Shown piece by piece: positions 1 through 7,327 of a stretch of 20,827 nucleotides of DNA. Origin of the DNA: a bacterium (GTDB lineage: Bacteria > CSSED10-310 > JAJRTK01); the NCBI GenBank assembly GCA_024278345.1, contig JAJRTK010000260.1:1-20827 (forward strand), in the 5' to 3' direction. The notes under the pieces are model-generated. The model searched no databases. It saw nothing but the letters and a program-made list of their open reading frames with translations, and had not been told where the DNA came from. Within the stretch, counting starts at the first letter, position 1. Every line of letters begins with the position of its first letter. Position numbers and translations under genes: made by a program.

Positions 1-14
1 ACGTGGCCGCGTTT

Positions 15-22
15 CACCAGCA
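15..22. repeat. left copy of 8-bp target-site duplication
   Basis: CACCAGCA here is repeated exactly at 177-184. The two copies directly abut the outer ends of the 11-bp terminal inverted repeats at 23-33 and 166-176. An exact direct repeat at both outer edges of an inverted-repeat element is the usual footprint of a transposition event. Confidence 0.8.
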
Positions 23-176
23 GGGACCTATCAGATCCGGTTGACAAGTCCACGCACGAAAGGAACCCACCGTTCAATTTCGTGAATCCCATCCAACCCG
101 CCACCGGCAAGATGCCGGTGCCACCGTTTCGGCGAAGAAAATTGTAAAGCAAAAACACGACAATTTGATAGGTCCC
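23..176. mobile_element. MITE-like non-autonomous insertion element, 154 bp
   Basis: The ends are perfect 11-bp inverted repeats: GGGACCTATCA at 23-33 and its reverse complement at 166-176. The match extends to 13 of 14 positions inward. The element is flanked by the exact 8-bp direct repeat CACCAGCA. Inside are three further perfect inverted repeats: 55-61 with 78-84 (7 bp), 102-109 with 113-120 (8 bp, 3-nt loop) and 139-145 with 160-166 (7 bp, next to the right end). It holds no transposase and no convincing reading frame, so it would need a transposase from elsewhere. Eight-bp duplications are known for several IS families (for example IS66, ISL3, IS6, IS1595), and I cannot assign one. It sits about 56 bp before the start codon at 233, so it may have replaced or supplied part of that promoter. 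Confidence 0.75.
102..120. repeat. 8-bp palindrome with 3-nt loop inside the element
   Basis: CACCGGCA, loop AGA, then TGCCGGTG form a strong GC-rich hairpin. It resembles the short REP-like palindromes dispersed in many copies in some bacterial genomes; I recall similar ones from PVC-group genomes, but this is memory and not a search result. Only one copy was noticed in this window. Confidence 0.7.
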
Positions 177-184
177 CACCAGCA
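177..184. repeat. right copy of 8-bp target-site duplication
   Basis: CACCAGCA directly follows the right terminal inverted repeat and is identical to 15-22. Removing 23-184 would restore a continuous sequence with one copy of the octamer. Confidence 0.8.
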
Positions 185-232
185 CAATCAGATTCGACGA
201 GACCAGATCCAGACAGATCGGGAGAAACTCAG

Positions 233-1630
233 GTGACCCAAAATGACGCCCAGCACCAGCCAGCCCAGGATCGCAGCAGAGAATCCAGGCTGCTGAAGAA
301 TCAACCCGAGCCCTCTTCGGGCTCACCCGCCGAGAAGGGAGCAGCCCGACCGCGTCGTCGGCGGCCGGCAACGCGACAGAGGCCCACAACCTCGCGAAAC
401 AGCGGCAACCGCCAACGGCCTGCCTCTGAAAACAAGGCTCCTCGAAGCCCTGGATCCAAACAAACACCCACAGCTCGAAGGCGGGCGGCAACCCCGGCCT
501 CTGATCCTGAAAAAAGACGACCGACTACCCGGCGGTCCAAGAAAACGACCGGTGCATCACGTAGGCGAAGAGTCCCCGCAACAGACAGCCGCCCCCCGGG
601 GCACCAGCGACGTATCTCCCGGGCGCCCAAGACCGACGCCATGGATTCCACTCTCCAGCAAGCAGCCGATCCAAGGCTCTTTACCCGAAAGCCCCAACTA
701 GAAAGCGAAGAATCCACGCTCCAAGAGGCACCGGATCGAAGTCTATTCGCTTCAAAAAGTCAACCGCCAGATCTGGACTCCCCCCTCCAGGGAACACCTG
801 ATCCAAGCCTTCTAAATCCCCGTTCCCCGCAACACTACAAGGCCACTGGCAAAAGCCCGAGAACCGGATCTTCATCTCGGCCTGACCAGGCAGCGAGGAG
901 ACCAACGCCCCGCCACAAGATAGCTAAGAAAAGCCCGAGAGTACGCCAACCAACCGGGTCTAGTCCACCCGAAGCCACCTCGTCCACGGTCGGACCACAA
1001 GCACCCAGAACTTCCCCCATGGGGCCTCGGCCAGTTCCAGTCTCTTTCGAGGGCGCATCCACTGACTCTCGCTCCACCACAGCATCCGGGGCAAATCCCC
1101 CATCGATCCCCGTTTTCCCAAAGAAAACCTCCCATGGCTTCGCCGCTCCCAAGAGCGGGCCAGCCAGTCGTTTGACGCCACCACAGCCGCCCAGACATCC
1201 CAAGCCCACCAGTCCTTTCCGAGAAAAAGCTCCGCAAAAAACGCAGCCCTCCGCGGCAGACAGAACTCCGGCACCTCTGATGGAACAGTCAGCCACGGGG
1301 ACGACGGCAAATTCTCGAAAAAAGACCAAAGGTGATCCCAGGTTTTCCTACTCGTCGCGACCCGAGACGCTCAAAGAGGAAAAGCCTTCCTCCGCTCCGG
1401 CGGGCACCAGCCGCGGCGGGTGGATGCCCATACGAAAACCAGCTCCGGCACCTCCCCTGCTAACGGAGCGTTTAGGAACTGGCGGAAAAGCTACCTGCCA
1501 CGGCTGTGCAGGGCAAGGGATCTGCCCTCTCTGCTTCGGTACTGGCAGGGAACCGGGCAAGCTTTTTTGCCACGGCTGCCAGGGAACAGCCATGTGTTCC
1601 GTCTGTGGCGGAGACGGGGTCATCACCTAG
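233..1630 (+). CDS. disordered Pro/Arg/Ser-rich protein with C-terminal DnaJ-type CxxCxGxG zinc module
   Basis: A 465-residue protein of unknown function. The GTG start is chosen because GGGAGA (220-225) lies 7 nt upstream. Residues 1-415 are low complexity, basic and rich in Pro, Ser, Thr and Arg, with no signal peptide or membrane span. Within them, about residues 138-197 contain three imperfect tandem copies of a roughly 20-residue unit of the type S-x-LQ-x(3)-D-x-x-L-(F/L). The tail is structured: CHGCAGQG (422-429), CPLCFGTG (431-438), CHGCQGTA (446-453) and CSVCGGDG (455-462). These are the four Cys pairs of the DnaJ cysteine-rich zinc domain, but there is no J domain and no DnaJ C-terminal domain. 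By analogy the module could bind two Zn ions and mediate protein contacts. The stop codon overlaps that of the convergent lipoprotein gene. Shadow frames exist on the minus strand, but the zinc motifs support this strand. Confidence 0.75.
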   Translation: MTQNDAQHQPAQDRSRESRLLKNQPEPSSGSPAEKGAARPRRRRPATRQRPTTSRNSGNRQRPASENKAPRSPGSKQTPTARRRAATPASDPEKRRPTTRRSKKTTGASRRRRVPATDSRPPGHQRRISRAPKTDAMDSTLQQAADPRLFTRKPQLESEESTLQEAPDRSLFASKSQPPDLDSPLQGTPDPSLLNPRSPQHYKATGKSPRTGSSSRPDQAARRPTPRHKIAKKSPRVRQPTGSSPPEATSSTVGPQAPRTSPMGPRPVPVSFEGASTDSRSTTASGANPPSIPVFPKKTSHGFAAPKSGPASRLTPPQPPRHPKPTSPFREKAPQKTQPSAADRTPAPLMEQSATGTTANSRKKTKGDPRFSYSSRPETLKEEKPSSAPAGTSRGGWMPIRKPAPAPPLLTERLGTGGKATCHGCAGQGICPLCFGTGREPGKLFCHGCQGTAMCSVCGGDGVIT

Positions 1631-2433
1631 GAGCCGCCTGCCGATCCACTCTTGGTTTTGGTCCGTGGACCCGCCGTCGATTCGACGCTGATCTTCTCTG
1701 CTGTCCCAGCCACCGAACCAGCCCAAGCCCTGACCTTTGATCCCGACTTTCCAGCGCGGGTCTCCTCCTCAGGGCCAGTTTTGGAACCAGCCACATCCTT
1801 TCCCTTCGGACTGTCGGTCGATCCCGTGCTGGAGTTTCCTTCGGGTCGGGGCACTTCCCCATCTCCTAGTTCCCGGAGCCACCGGCGAACGCGGTCGGCA
1901 TCGGGGCTGCCGGGTTCCAACACGATATAGCGCTCCAGCAAGCGCCTCCCCTGCTCCAGTTGGTCTAATCTGCGAACGTACAGAAGGCCAAGATTCAAGA
2001 CTGCTCTGGAATCATCGGGATCCGAGTCAATTAGTTTTTCGTAGACCCGTTGGGCCTCCCGCGGTCTTCTAGCCAATTCCAAAGCAACCGCCAAGTCGAG
2101 ATCGACATCCCGGTCTCCCGGCTCCTGCCTTCGGGCTGATTCCAATGCCTCCACCGCCAACCCAGGAAGCCCCAGTTTCGCGTAACAAAGGCCAAGCTTG
2201 TGCTGTAGGCCCGGAAAATCTGGCTTTTCCTGACGGATCAGCTTGAACCGCCTGAGCGCCCCCGCGTAGTCTCCTTCCCGCAACTGATCGAGGCCTCCTC
2301 GATAGACCGCGGCGAGCTCGGCGGGATTCAACCGAATCCGTTTCGCGGCACATCCCGAGCCAAACGACACCATGAGGAGACAAGTCACCAACAAGCCCAA
2401 CAAAGGTCCCTGTTCGCTGCCGTTAGCCCGCAT
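1627..2433 (-). CDS. TPR-repeat probable lipoprotein
   Basis: 268 residues. A hydrophobic N-terminus (residues 10-26) ends at Cys28 in the context FGSGC. This is a plausible but non-canonical lipobox, because position -3 is Gly instead of an aliphatic residue. About four TPR units follow (approximately 44-75, 76-108, 109-142, 143-176), with typical features such as GDYAGALRRF and ARRPREAQRVYEKLI. The C-terminal 85 residues are Ser/Gly/Lys-rich and probably disordered. TPRs bind protein partners, so an envelope scaffold is likely. The ATG at 2433 overlaps the upstream DUF192 stop (TGATG) and has GGAG about 8 nt before it; a TTG one codon earlier is less likely. This is the last gene of the five-gene FHA operon. 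Its stop codon shares the palindrome CTAG with the stop of the convergent gene, leaving no room for a terminator between them. Confidence 0.85.
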   Translation of the reverse strand: MRANGSEQGPLLGLLVTCLLMVSFGSGCAAKRIRLNPAELAAVYRGGLDQLREGDYAGALRRFKLIRQEKPDFPGLQHKLGLCYAKLGLPGLAVEALESARRQEPGDRDVDLDLAVALELARRPREAQRVYEKLIDSDPDDSRAVLNLGLLYVRRLDQLEQGRRLLERYIVLEPGSPDADRVRRWLRELGDGEVPRPEGNSSTGSTDSPKGKDVAGSKTGPEEETRAGKSGSKVRAWAGSVAGTAEKISVESTAGPRTKTKSGSAGGS

Positions 2434-2846
2434 CAAGTTTGCTCCAACTGTAGCTTATCGCCTGGTTGTGTACCACTGAGCTCCACGATTCCAACGGGAA
2501 GCTCCAAAACCGAATGAGCTCCACGCCCTCCGGACCAGCTCCGCCAAATCGCCCACCACGGCTGCGGTGCCAGCCCCGGAAAAACGCACGTCACCTCATA
2601 GTTTCTTGAGAGGAAAATGGCATCGATGGAAAAACTCATTCCACACATGTGGATTTGTTTGCCGGGCACAATCCAGAGCCCTTCCCCCTCCTCGAGGCCC
2701 GAATAGGACAACAATCCAAAGCCTCGCGCAAAAAACGTAGAGGCCACCTTTGCTCGGGTCGCCAAAACCGTATTTCGGCTAAGATTCTCCACCTTCAACA
2801 TAGCTTCGGCCTCCAACACCGGGCCAAGGAGGCCCACTTTTTTCAT
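2433..2846 (-). CDS. DUF192 family protein
   Basis: 137 residues covering most of a DUF192 domain. Visible family features are RGFGLL (41-46), LEEGEGLWIV (51-60), the core around IHMCGMSFSIDAIFLS (65-80) where relatives have the fuller W-M-K-N-T type signature, and LELPVGIVELSGTQPGD (114-130) at the end. The function of DUF192 is not established; many members are exported, but this one shows no signal peptide from the ATG at 2846. A second ATG at residue 16 would give a shorter protein that keeps the whole domain. No clear Shine-Dalgarno is seen. The start overlaps the preceding FHA gene by ATGA, which points to translational coupling. The next gene, the TPR lipoprotein, overlaps its stop. 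Confidence 0.85.
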   Translation of the reverse strand: MKKVGLLGPVLEAEAMLKVENLSRNTVLATRAKVASTFFARGFGLLSYSGLEEGEGLWIVPGKQIHMCGMSFSIDAIFLSRNYEVTCVFPGLAPQPWWAIWRSWSGGRGAHSVLELPVGIVELSGTQPGDKLQLEQT

Positions 2847-4342
2847 TCCGTTTTTTTGAGTTTCTCCGCCGCAATTTTGTGGTAGCGGTGGGCGGGGTTG
2901 GGAATCATTTCCATGACTCGTTTCCAGTAATTCCGGGCTTTGTCCAGCTTTCCTAAATCCTCGTAAAACCGGGCTTTTCCCAAAAGTCGTTTCGCGTTTT
3001 CCTCTTCGACGCTCTGTTTGGGCTTCACCGAAGACCTCCGCCGGCGTATCTCCTTGCCCAGCTCTTCAGCGCGGGCAAGAGCAGTGCTTCCTCTTGCTCC
3101 CGGCGTGGTCCGCAACCGCTGCAAGAACTCTTCAGCCTGGCCCCATTCGCGCATTGCCCGCGAACTGTTCCCAAGCTCCTGGGCCTCGAGACCTGTCCGA
3201 TAGGCGACCTCGATTCCCCGCGAAAGCTCCCGAATCTTCTTTTGCCTCCGCGAGCGCAAACGATCTCCGGCACGACGTCTTTCCACGTCTCTCAGCAACT
3301 TGGTCGCCGTCGCATCTCCGGGCTCCATTTGCAACACCTTTTGGAGCTCCTTCCCCGCTTCCTCGTAGCGCCGCGCATCCACCAAGCTCTGAGCCCGGGC
3401 AAGCCCCCTCTTGACTCGGAACGCATGCTGCTGTTTCAACTGGTCGGCTCGTGAATCAACCTTGCCCAGTGCGCTTTTCAACCGATCGACCAAAGCTAGG
3501 AGCTCTGGATCTCCACCGGTCGAAGGCATCGAACGCCTGATCCGGGCAATCATTTTTTTCAGAGCCGCTCTCGCGGGTTCCAACGCCTCCTCTGGAAGTA
3601 CCGCTAACTCCGCGGAACCGTATTTCACCATCAATCCCTGCACTTCCGAAAGGATCCTGGCCCGGAGCTGGCCAGCCTCTTCGGCACGAGTCTCCGTAAA
3701 GAGGTCCGCCTGCCCGGCATCGTCTTGCTCATGAACTCCGTCGAGAGGGTTGTCCATCTCATGAATTCTACGGCTGGAATCGGAAAAAGAGATGGTCAAG
3801 AGCAACAGCAACACCAACACCCCCAAACCACCCAACATGAGCTTCAGGCGTTTTCCGGAATCTGGCTGACCCACGAGAGCAATTTCTCCGGCCGATGATT
3901 TGGAAATGACCTCCACTCGCTGCCCGACAGAGGATCCCTGGAGCGACCGCCTCCCCGGCAAAGGCCGCCCTAGGGCATTTCCTCCATCGTCTTCGTCTTC
4001 TTCGACAATTTCGTATCTTTCCGGATCACGACGGCCAGATCGGAGACTCTCCCTCATGACCTCAAGCCGCGAGCGCCCAAGCTCGATCACATCTCCGTCC
4101 CGTAGCTGGACATCGGACTGGATCCGCCCGTTGACTCGCGTGCCGTTGCGGCTTCCCAAGTCGGTGAGAAGGAGATCCGAGCCATCGGCCAGAATCTCGA
4201 AGTGACGCTTGGAAACCCTCTCGTCATCCAATACGATGTCACAATCAAGGGCCCTGCCCACCACGACGCAAGCATCCACCAACGCCACATCCCGAACCAT
4301 CTTTCCCCTGTGGGAGATCCTCAGTTTCCAGTCCTTCGCCAT
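2843..4342 (-). CDS. FHA-domain membrane protein with extracytoplasmic TPR/coiled-coil region (FHA 3)
   Basis: 499 residues. The N-terminal FHA domain (about 5-97) keeps the phosphothreonine-binding signature: Gly29-Arg30, the S-x-x-H motif at 44-47 and Asn66-Gly67 in DLGSRNGTRVNG. A charged linker with an acidic patch (112-119) leads to one membrane span (about 168-187). Outside lies a long helical region with TPR-like units around 312-345, 375-410 and 449-481. There is no signal peptide, so the FHA domain should face the cytoplasm and the helices the periplasm. FHA domains bind phosphothreonine peptides made by Ser/Thr kinases. GGGGAAG lies about 7 nt before the ATG at 4342. The gene follows the second FHA gene by 22 bp and overlaps DUF192 by 4 bp. 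The partner phosphoprotein cannot be named from sequence. Confidence 0.9.
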   Translation of the reverse strand: MAKDWKLRISHRGKMVRDVALVDACVVVGRALDCDIVLDDERVSKRHFEILADGSDLLLTDLGSRNGTRVNGRIQSDVQLRDGDVIELGRSRLEVMRESLRSGRRDPERYEIVEEDEDDGGNALGRPLPGRRSLQGSSVGQRVEVISKSSAGEIALVGQPDSGKRLKLMLGGLGVLVLLLLLTISFSDSSRRIHEMDNPLDGVHEQDDAGQADLFTETRAEEAGQLRARILSEVQGLMVKYGSAELAVLPEEALEPARAALKKMIARIRRSMPSTGGDPELLALVDRLKSALGKVDSRADQLKQQHAFRVKRGLARAQSLVDARRYEEAGKELQKVLQMEPGDATATKLLRDVERRRAGDRLRSRRQKKIRELSRGIEVAYRTGLEAQELGNSSRAMREWGQAEEFLQRLRTTPGARGSTALARAEELGKEIRRRRSSVKPKQSVEEENAKRLLGKARFYEDLGKLDKARNYWKRVMEMIPNPAHRYHKIAAEKLKKTE

Positions 4343-4364
4343 GATTGAGCTTCCCCGGCAACGC

Positions 4365-5291
4365 CTATTGAAGACCGACGGCTCGTCGGTCGAGTGCAGC
4401 CTGTTTTTCCCGGGCGGACTCCATCAATATTTGCGCTTTCTGGCCAATCGCATCCTCTGGCCCAGCAAGTTTCAGGATGAGGTCGAGCTCCCGAACCGCC
4501 TGAGCATAGCGAAGGTTCGAGTATTCTTCCCTCGCCACCTGATAGTGGTATGCGATCTTTTTCTTGAGTTGCTTGATTGCCCACTCCAATTGGGACTCGC
4601 AAGCAGAACAGCCGGGATTGTCGCGAAGCGACGTCTTGAACTCTTCGATGGCCTCTAGGAGGTTCCCCGCATCGAAAGCATTGATTCCTCGTTGAAGATG
4701 AAGCGACGCCTGCCGGATCTGATCGTCGGTGGGCACTTGAGTTCCCGGATCAAAGCTCTCAACGGCCAGTGTCCCGATCTCTACGATCTGACCGTCTATC
4801 CGCACTTTATCCCCATCGCCGCCGCCTGGTGTCTGCAATCCCAACAAAATGATCACCAAAAGCAAGAGAAAAATCACGATCCCATAAATGCCCATACGCA
4901 CACGCGCACCACTATCGAGTTGGGTGCTTCTACTCAAGAGATCGGCCTGGTCTCCAATTTGCTGAGCCTGCTTGCCCTGGGGTTTTGCGGAGAACACCAA
5001 GATCGACTTGCCGACGCGAATCTGGTCCCCGTCTCGGATCTCCGCCCGCTCGATGACTCTCCCGTTCACTCGAATTCCCGTCTTCGATCCCAGATCCTCG
5101 ATGTCAAAACCAATCCCATCATAGATGATCCGAGCATGGTGCCCCGAAACCGTCGGATCGTCGATAACGATATCATTGGAAGAATGCCGGCCCAAAGTCA
5201 CGGCCTCCACCAAAATCTTGAAAACGAGATCCTGCAAGGGACCTTTATACCCAACAAGATTGACATCAAATCTCTCCGAGAACCTCTTCAT
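4365..5291 (-). CDS. FHA-domain membrane protein with extracytoplasmic TPR region (FHA 2)
   Basis: 308 residues from the ATG at 5291. This start is preferred because GGGGTGA lies a few bases upstream; an in-frame TTG at 5312 would overlap the upstream gene by 17 bp. The FHA domain (about 10-100) has Gly34-Arg35 and S-x-x-H at 49-52. The usual Asn of the N-G pair is Thr71 (GSKTGIRVNG), which may alter phosphopeptide binding. One span lies at about 134-153 (IVIFLLLLVIILLG). TPR-like helices follow at about 195-228 and 247-277. A CSAC motif (228-231) sits on the predicted periplasmic side and could form a disulphide. The architecture matches the next gene (FHA 3) and suggests an ancient duplication. 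It is the second gene of the operon, 4 bp after the first. Confidence 0.9.
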   Translation of the reverse strand: MKRFSERFDVNLVGYKGPLQDLVFKILVEAVTLGRHSSNDIVIDDPTVSGHHARIIYDGIGFDIEDLGSKTGIRVNGRVIERAEIRDGDQIRVGKSILVFSAKPQGKQAQQIGDQADLLSRSTQLDSGARVRMGIYGIVIFLLLLVIILLGLQTPGGGDGDKVRIDGQIVEIGTLAVESFDPGTQVPTDDQIRQASLHLQRGINAFDAGNLLEAIEEFKTSLRDNPGCSACESQLEWAIKQLKKKIAYHYQVAREEYSNLRYAQAVRELDLILKLAGPEDAIGQKAQILMESAREKQAALDRRAVGLQ

Positions 5292-5295
5292 ATCT

Positions 5296-7167
5296 TCACC
5301 CCATTTGCTCAATTACGAGCACCGTCACCAACCGAGCACCCTGGGAAAAGCTCACCGCCCGAGCCTCCAGCGCGTGTCCTACACGCAATCTTTGAACACA
5401 GATCTCCCTGGGAGCCAACCTCGATTCCCGCAAGAGCTCCATGATCTCCGCCAAACAAGAGGCGGAAGCGAACAGATCCAATAAATGTTGTCCGGATGCC
5501 CCCCCCCCCCGACATCCCAACAGCTCCATCGCCGCCGAGTTGCACACGTCCACCAATCCTCCGCCATCGGCAATCACCAAGCCCTCTCCCAGCAAATCCG
5601 CCGTCCGACGGACAACCTCCAGTCCACCAGACGGCCCATCCATTCGCCCACTAGCCGCTTGGCTCGGCTGAGCCGCCCTATCGAGGACCCGATTGACGGC
5701 ATCGACTAATTCATTGACCCGGCGATCCGTTGTGGGCGGAACCTCCAGCTCCAAATCCTGCTTCAGCGCCAAGTTCAGTTCTTGCGCCATCTGCCGAAAA
5801 GGACGATGGCACTGTTTTTCCAGAAAAATCGCCACGACCAGTGCCAAGGCCCCAAAAAAGAGCCCGAACATCACCACCAGCGTTGCCATGTGCCTTTTCT
5901 TCTCTCGAAGATAGCTCACTCCGAAATCAACGACCGCGGTCCCATAGCGCTGGCGCCCAAAAGCGATGGGAACGGAAAAGACTCCACCGGACGGGGTCAA
6001 CTGCATCAGGAACTTCTGGGCATCCGCCGCTCGTTTCAAGAGTTGTGAACGAACTCCACGCCTCTCCTCAGGAGCAACCACCTCACCACCAAGCCCCAAG
6101 ATCAAGACCTCATTGACGCCTCGCTCCCTAGATATCGGCTCAGTGATCAATCCCACGTCCCCCGCCCGAAGCTTGGGCAAATTCATTTCCGCCACCAAGT
6201 AAGCCAGGGTCCTTGCCCGAGATTTGGCCTCGACGCCCATCATGTCTTCGGCCAATCCGATCAAGCCGACGCCGATGAAAAGAGTTACTCCCACGACCAG
6301 AAGAAGAAGCCAAATCGAAAAAGCCATCCGAAAATTGACTTTCACTCGCCGCCGCGGTTTCCCGGAACGGCGGTCACGCGCAACCCGATGGGCAGGTGTT
6401 CCACCGGTTTCTTCTTCCTGATCGTCAAACCCCCAATCCTCCCCGGAAGGCGTAGAATCCTCCTCTGAGACCAATCGCTGGCGCTTTGCCGGCGCAACTG
6501 GGGAGACCCTTCTCACTGGCGGCACTCTCTCCTCCACCATTCCAGGTGTTGCCAGGCGATCCTTGCGGCGCACTAACGAATCTCGAGACATTTCCTCCGT
6601 CGGCTCCCCGCGCCTTGGCCGGACCTTACGTTCCGATGCACGCCCAGGTTTGGGTATCTCCGACAGCCTTTGTGACGACTTTCTCCGGATTCGCTCCTCT
6701 CGTTGCCAAAGACTGGAGCCAGTGCTTCCACGCCCATTACCGCGATCCCCGGCACTAATTTTGAGTTCTTCGTCCCCTGCTCCGGCATGCATCGGACCGG
6801 CAGCACCAACCACCATGGGAAGATTTCGGCGACTCGACGCCTCATGGTCGATCTCCGATACGACCGTCAAATCACTTGGATCAGAGGAAAGACGATAGAG
6901 AAGCTGATAGTCTCCTACCGACACGATATCTCCATCTTCGAGTCGTTTCCTTTCCACCGGCACACCATCGACCCGTGTGCCATTCATGCTCCCGAGATCG
7001 AGTACTACGGCGCTTCCTCCGGACACTTCGAGCCTGGCGTGCTCGCGGCTAATCCCGTCGCCGTCAAGGCAAATCGCGTTCGTCGGAAGCCGACCAATCA
7101 CGTAGCTTCCGTCATCAAGCTCCATTCGCCTCGGAGGCCGCGGACCCGTAATGGTCAACTCATGCAT
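5296..7167 (-). CDS. FHA sensor protein: FHA, two membrane spans, HAMP-like and PAS regions (FHA 1)
   Basis: 623 residues from the ATG at 7167, which has GAAGGGA just upstream; an in-frame extension to 7287 would run across the promoter and is not favoured. Order of domains: FHA (3-92) with Gly25-Arg26, S-x-x-H at 40-43 and Asn62-Gly63; a basic disordered linker (95-275); span 1 (281-304); an extracytoplasmic region of about 120 residues; span 2 (427-449); a HAMP-like helical linker (450-500); and a PAS-like domain (about 525-620). No histidine-kinase, cyclase or GGDEF output domain follows, so the protein probably signals by protein contacts. It is the first gene of the five-gene FHA operon. 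The PAS domain contains a run of 12 G on the coding strand (codons for Arg553 to Ala557) where slippage would shift the frame. Confidence 0.88.
   Translation of the reverse strand: MHELTITGPRPPRRMELDDGSYVIGRLPTNAICLDGDGISREHARLEVSGGSAVVLDLGSMNGTRVDGVPVERKRLEDGDIVSVGDYQLLYRLSSDPSDLTVVSEIDHEASSRRNLPMVVGAAGPMHAGAGDEELKISAGDRGNGRGSTGSSLWQREERIRRKSSQRLSEIPKPGRASERKVRPRRGEPTEEMSRDSLVRRKDRLATPGMVEERVPPVRRVSPVAPAKRQRLVSEEDSTPSGEDWGFDDQEEETGGTPAHRVARDRRSGKPRRRVKVNFRMAFSIWLLLLVVGVTLFIGVGLIGLAEDMMGVEAKSRARTLAYLVAEMNLPKLRAGDVGLITEPISRERGVNEVLILGLGGEVVAPEERRGVRSQLLKRAADAQKFLMQLTPSGGVFSVPIAFGRQRYGTAVVDFGVSYLREKKRHMATLVVMFGLFFGALALVVAIFLEKQCHRPFRQMAQELNLALKQDLELEVPPTTDRRVNELVDAVNRVLDRAAQPSQAASGRMDGPSGGLEVVRRTADLLGEGLVIADGGGLVDVCNSAAMELLGCRGGGASGQHLLDLFASASCLAEIMELLRESRLAPREICVQRLRVGHALEARAVSFSQGARLVTVLVIEQMG
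5499..5510 (-). repeat. homopolymeric G12 tract inside the FHA/PAS sensor gene
   Basis: Twelve C on the plus strand are twelve G on the coding strand, within codons CGG GGG GGG GGG GCA. The present length keeps the frame open. One extra G would redirect translation to a stop ending at 5309, and one fewer G to a stop ending at 5379. Either change replaces the end of the PAS-like domain. Tracts of this size are prone to polymerase slippage and also to sequencing error. Confidence 0.9.
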
Positions 7168-7218
7168 AGATCCCTTCACTCCGATATCTGGACACCAACC
7201 CAACAACACCTTGAAAAA

Positions 7219-7247
7219 CTTATAGCAAAGCGCTCCTTGCCACTCAA
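7219..7247 (-). promoter_or_regulatory. sigma-70-like promoter of the FHA operon
   Basis: On the minus strand, TTGAGT (-35, 7247-7242) is followed after exactly 17 nt by TATAAG (-10, 7224-7219), with a TGC extended -10 element directly before it. The predicted transcript starts near 7212, giving a leader of about 45 nt to the ATG at 7167. Confidence 0.6.
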
Positions 7248-7298
7248 CAAGCGGGCCGCACGACTCAGATATCGACGAGCCTCTCACCGTCGGGAACC

Positions 7299-7327
7299 TT
7301 GACGCGGAAAAAACAGTTTGCTACACG
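7299..7327 (+). promoter_or_regulatory. sigma-70-like promoter of the mlaC-tolC pair
   Basis: TTGACG (-35, 7299-7304), a 17-nt spacer and TACACG (-10, 7322-7327) with an adjacent TGC extended -10. The -10 hexamer is weak and relies on the extended element. The predicted start is near 7334, about 60 nt before the ATG at 7396. The divergent FHA promoter lies some 50 bp away, so a regulator bound between them could affect both. Confidence 0.5.

Noticed and set aside
1-232. Open minus-strand frame through the left edge, reading TGILPVAG-like peptide
   Set aside because: It coincides with the inverted-repeat element, and the TGILPV-like segment is just the translated palindrome. No start, domain or ribosome binding site supports a gene.
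301-1329. Several minus-strand frames (74 to 164 codons) opposite the zinc-module gene
   Set aside because: They contain no recognisable domains, while the plus-strand frame spans the region with a good start and ends in four intact zinc motifs. They are shadows of a GC-rich, Pro/Arg-rich coding sequence.
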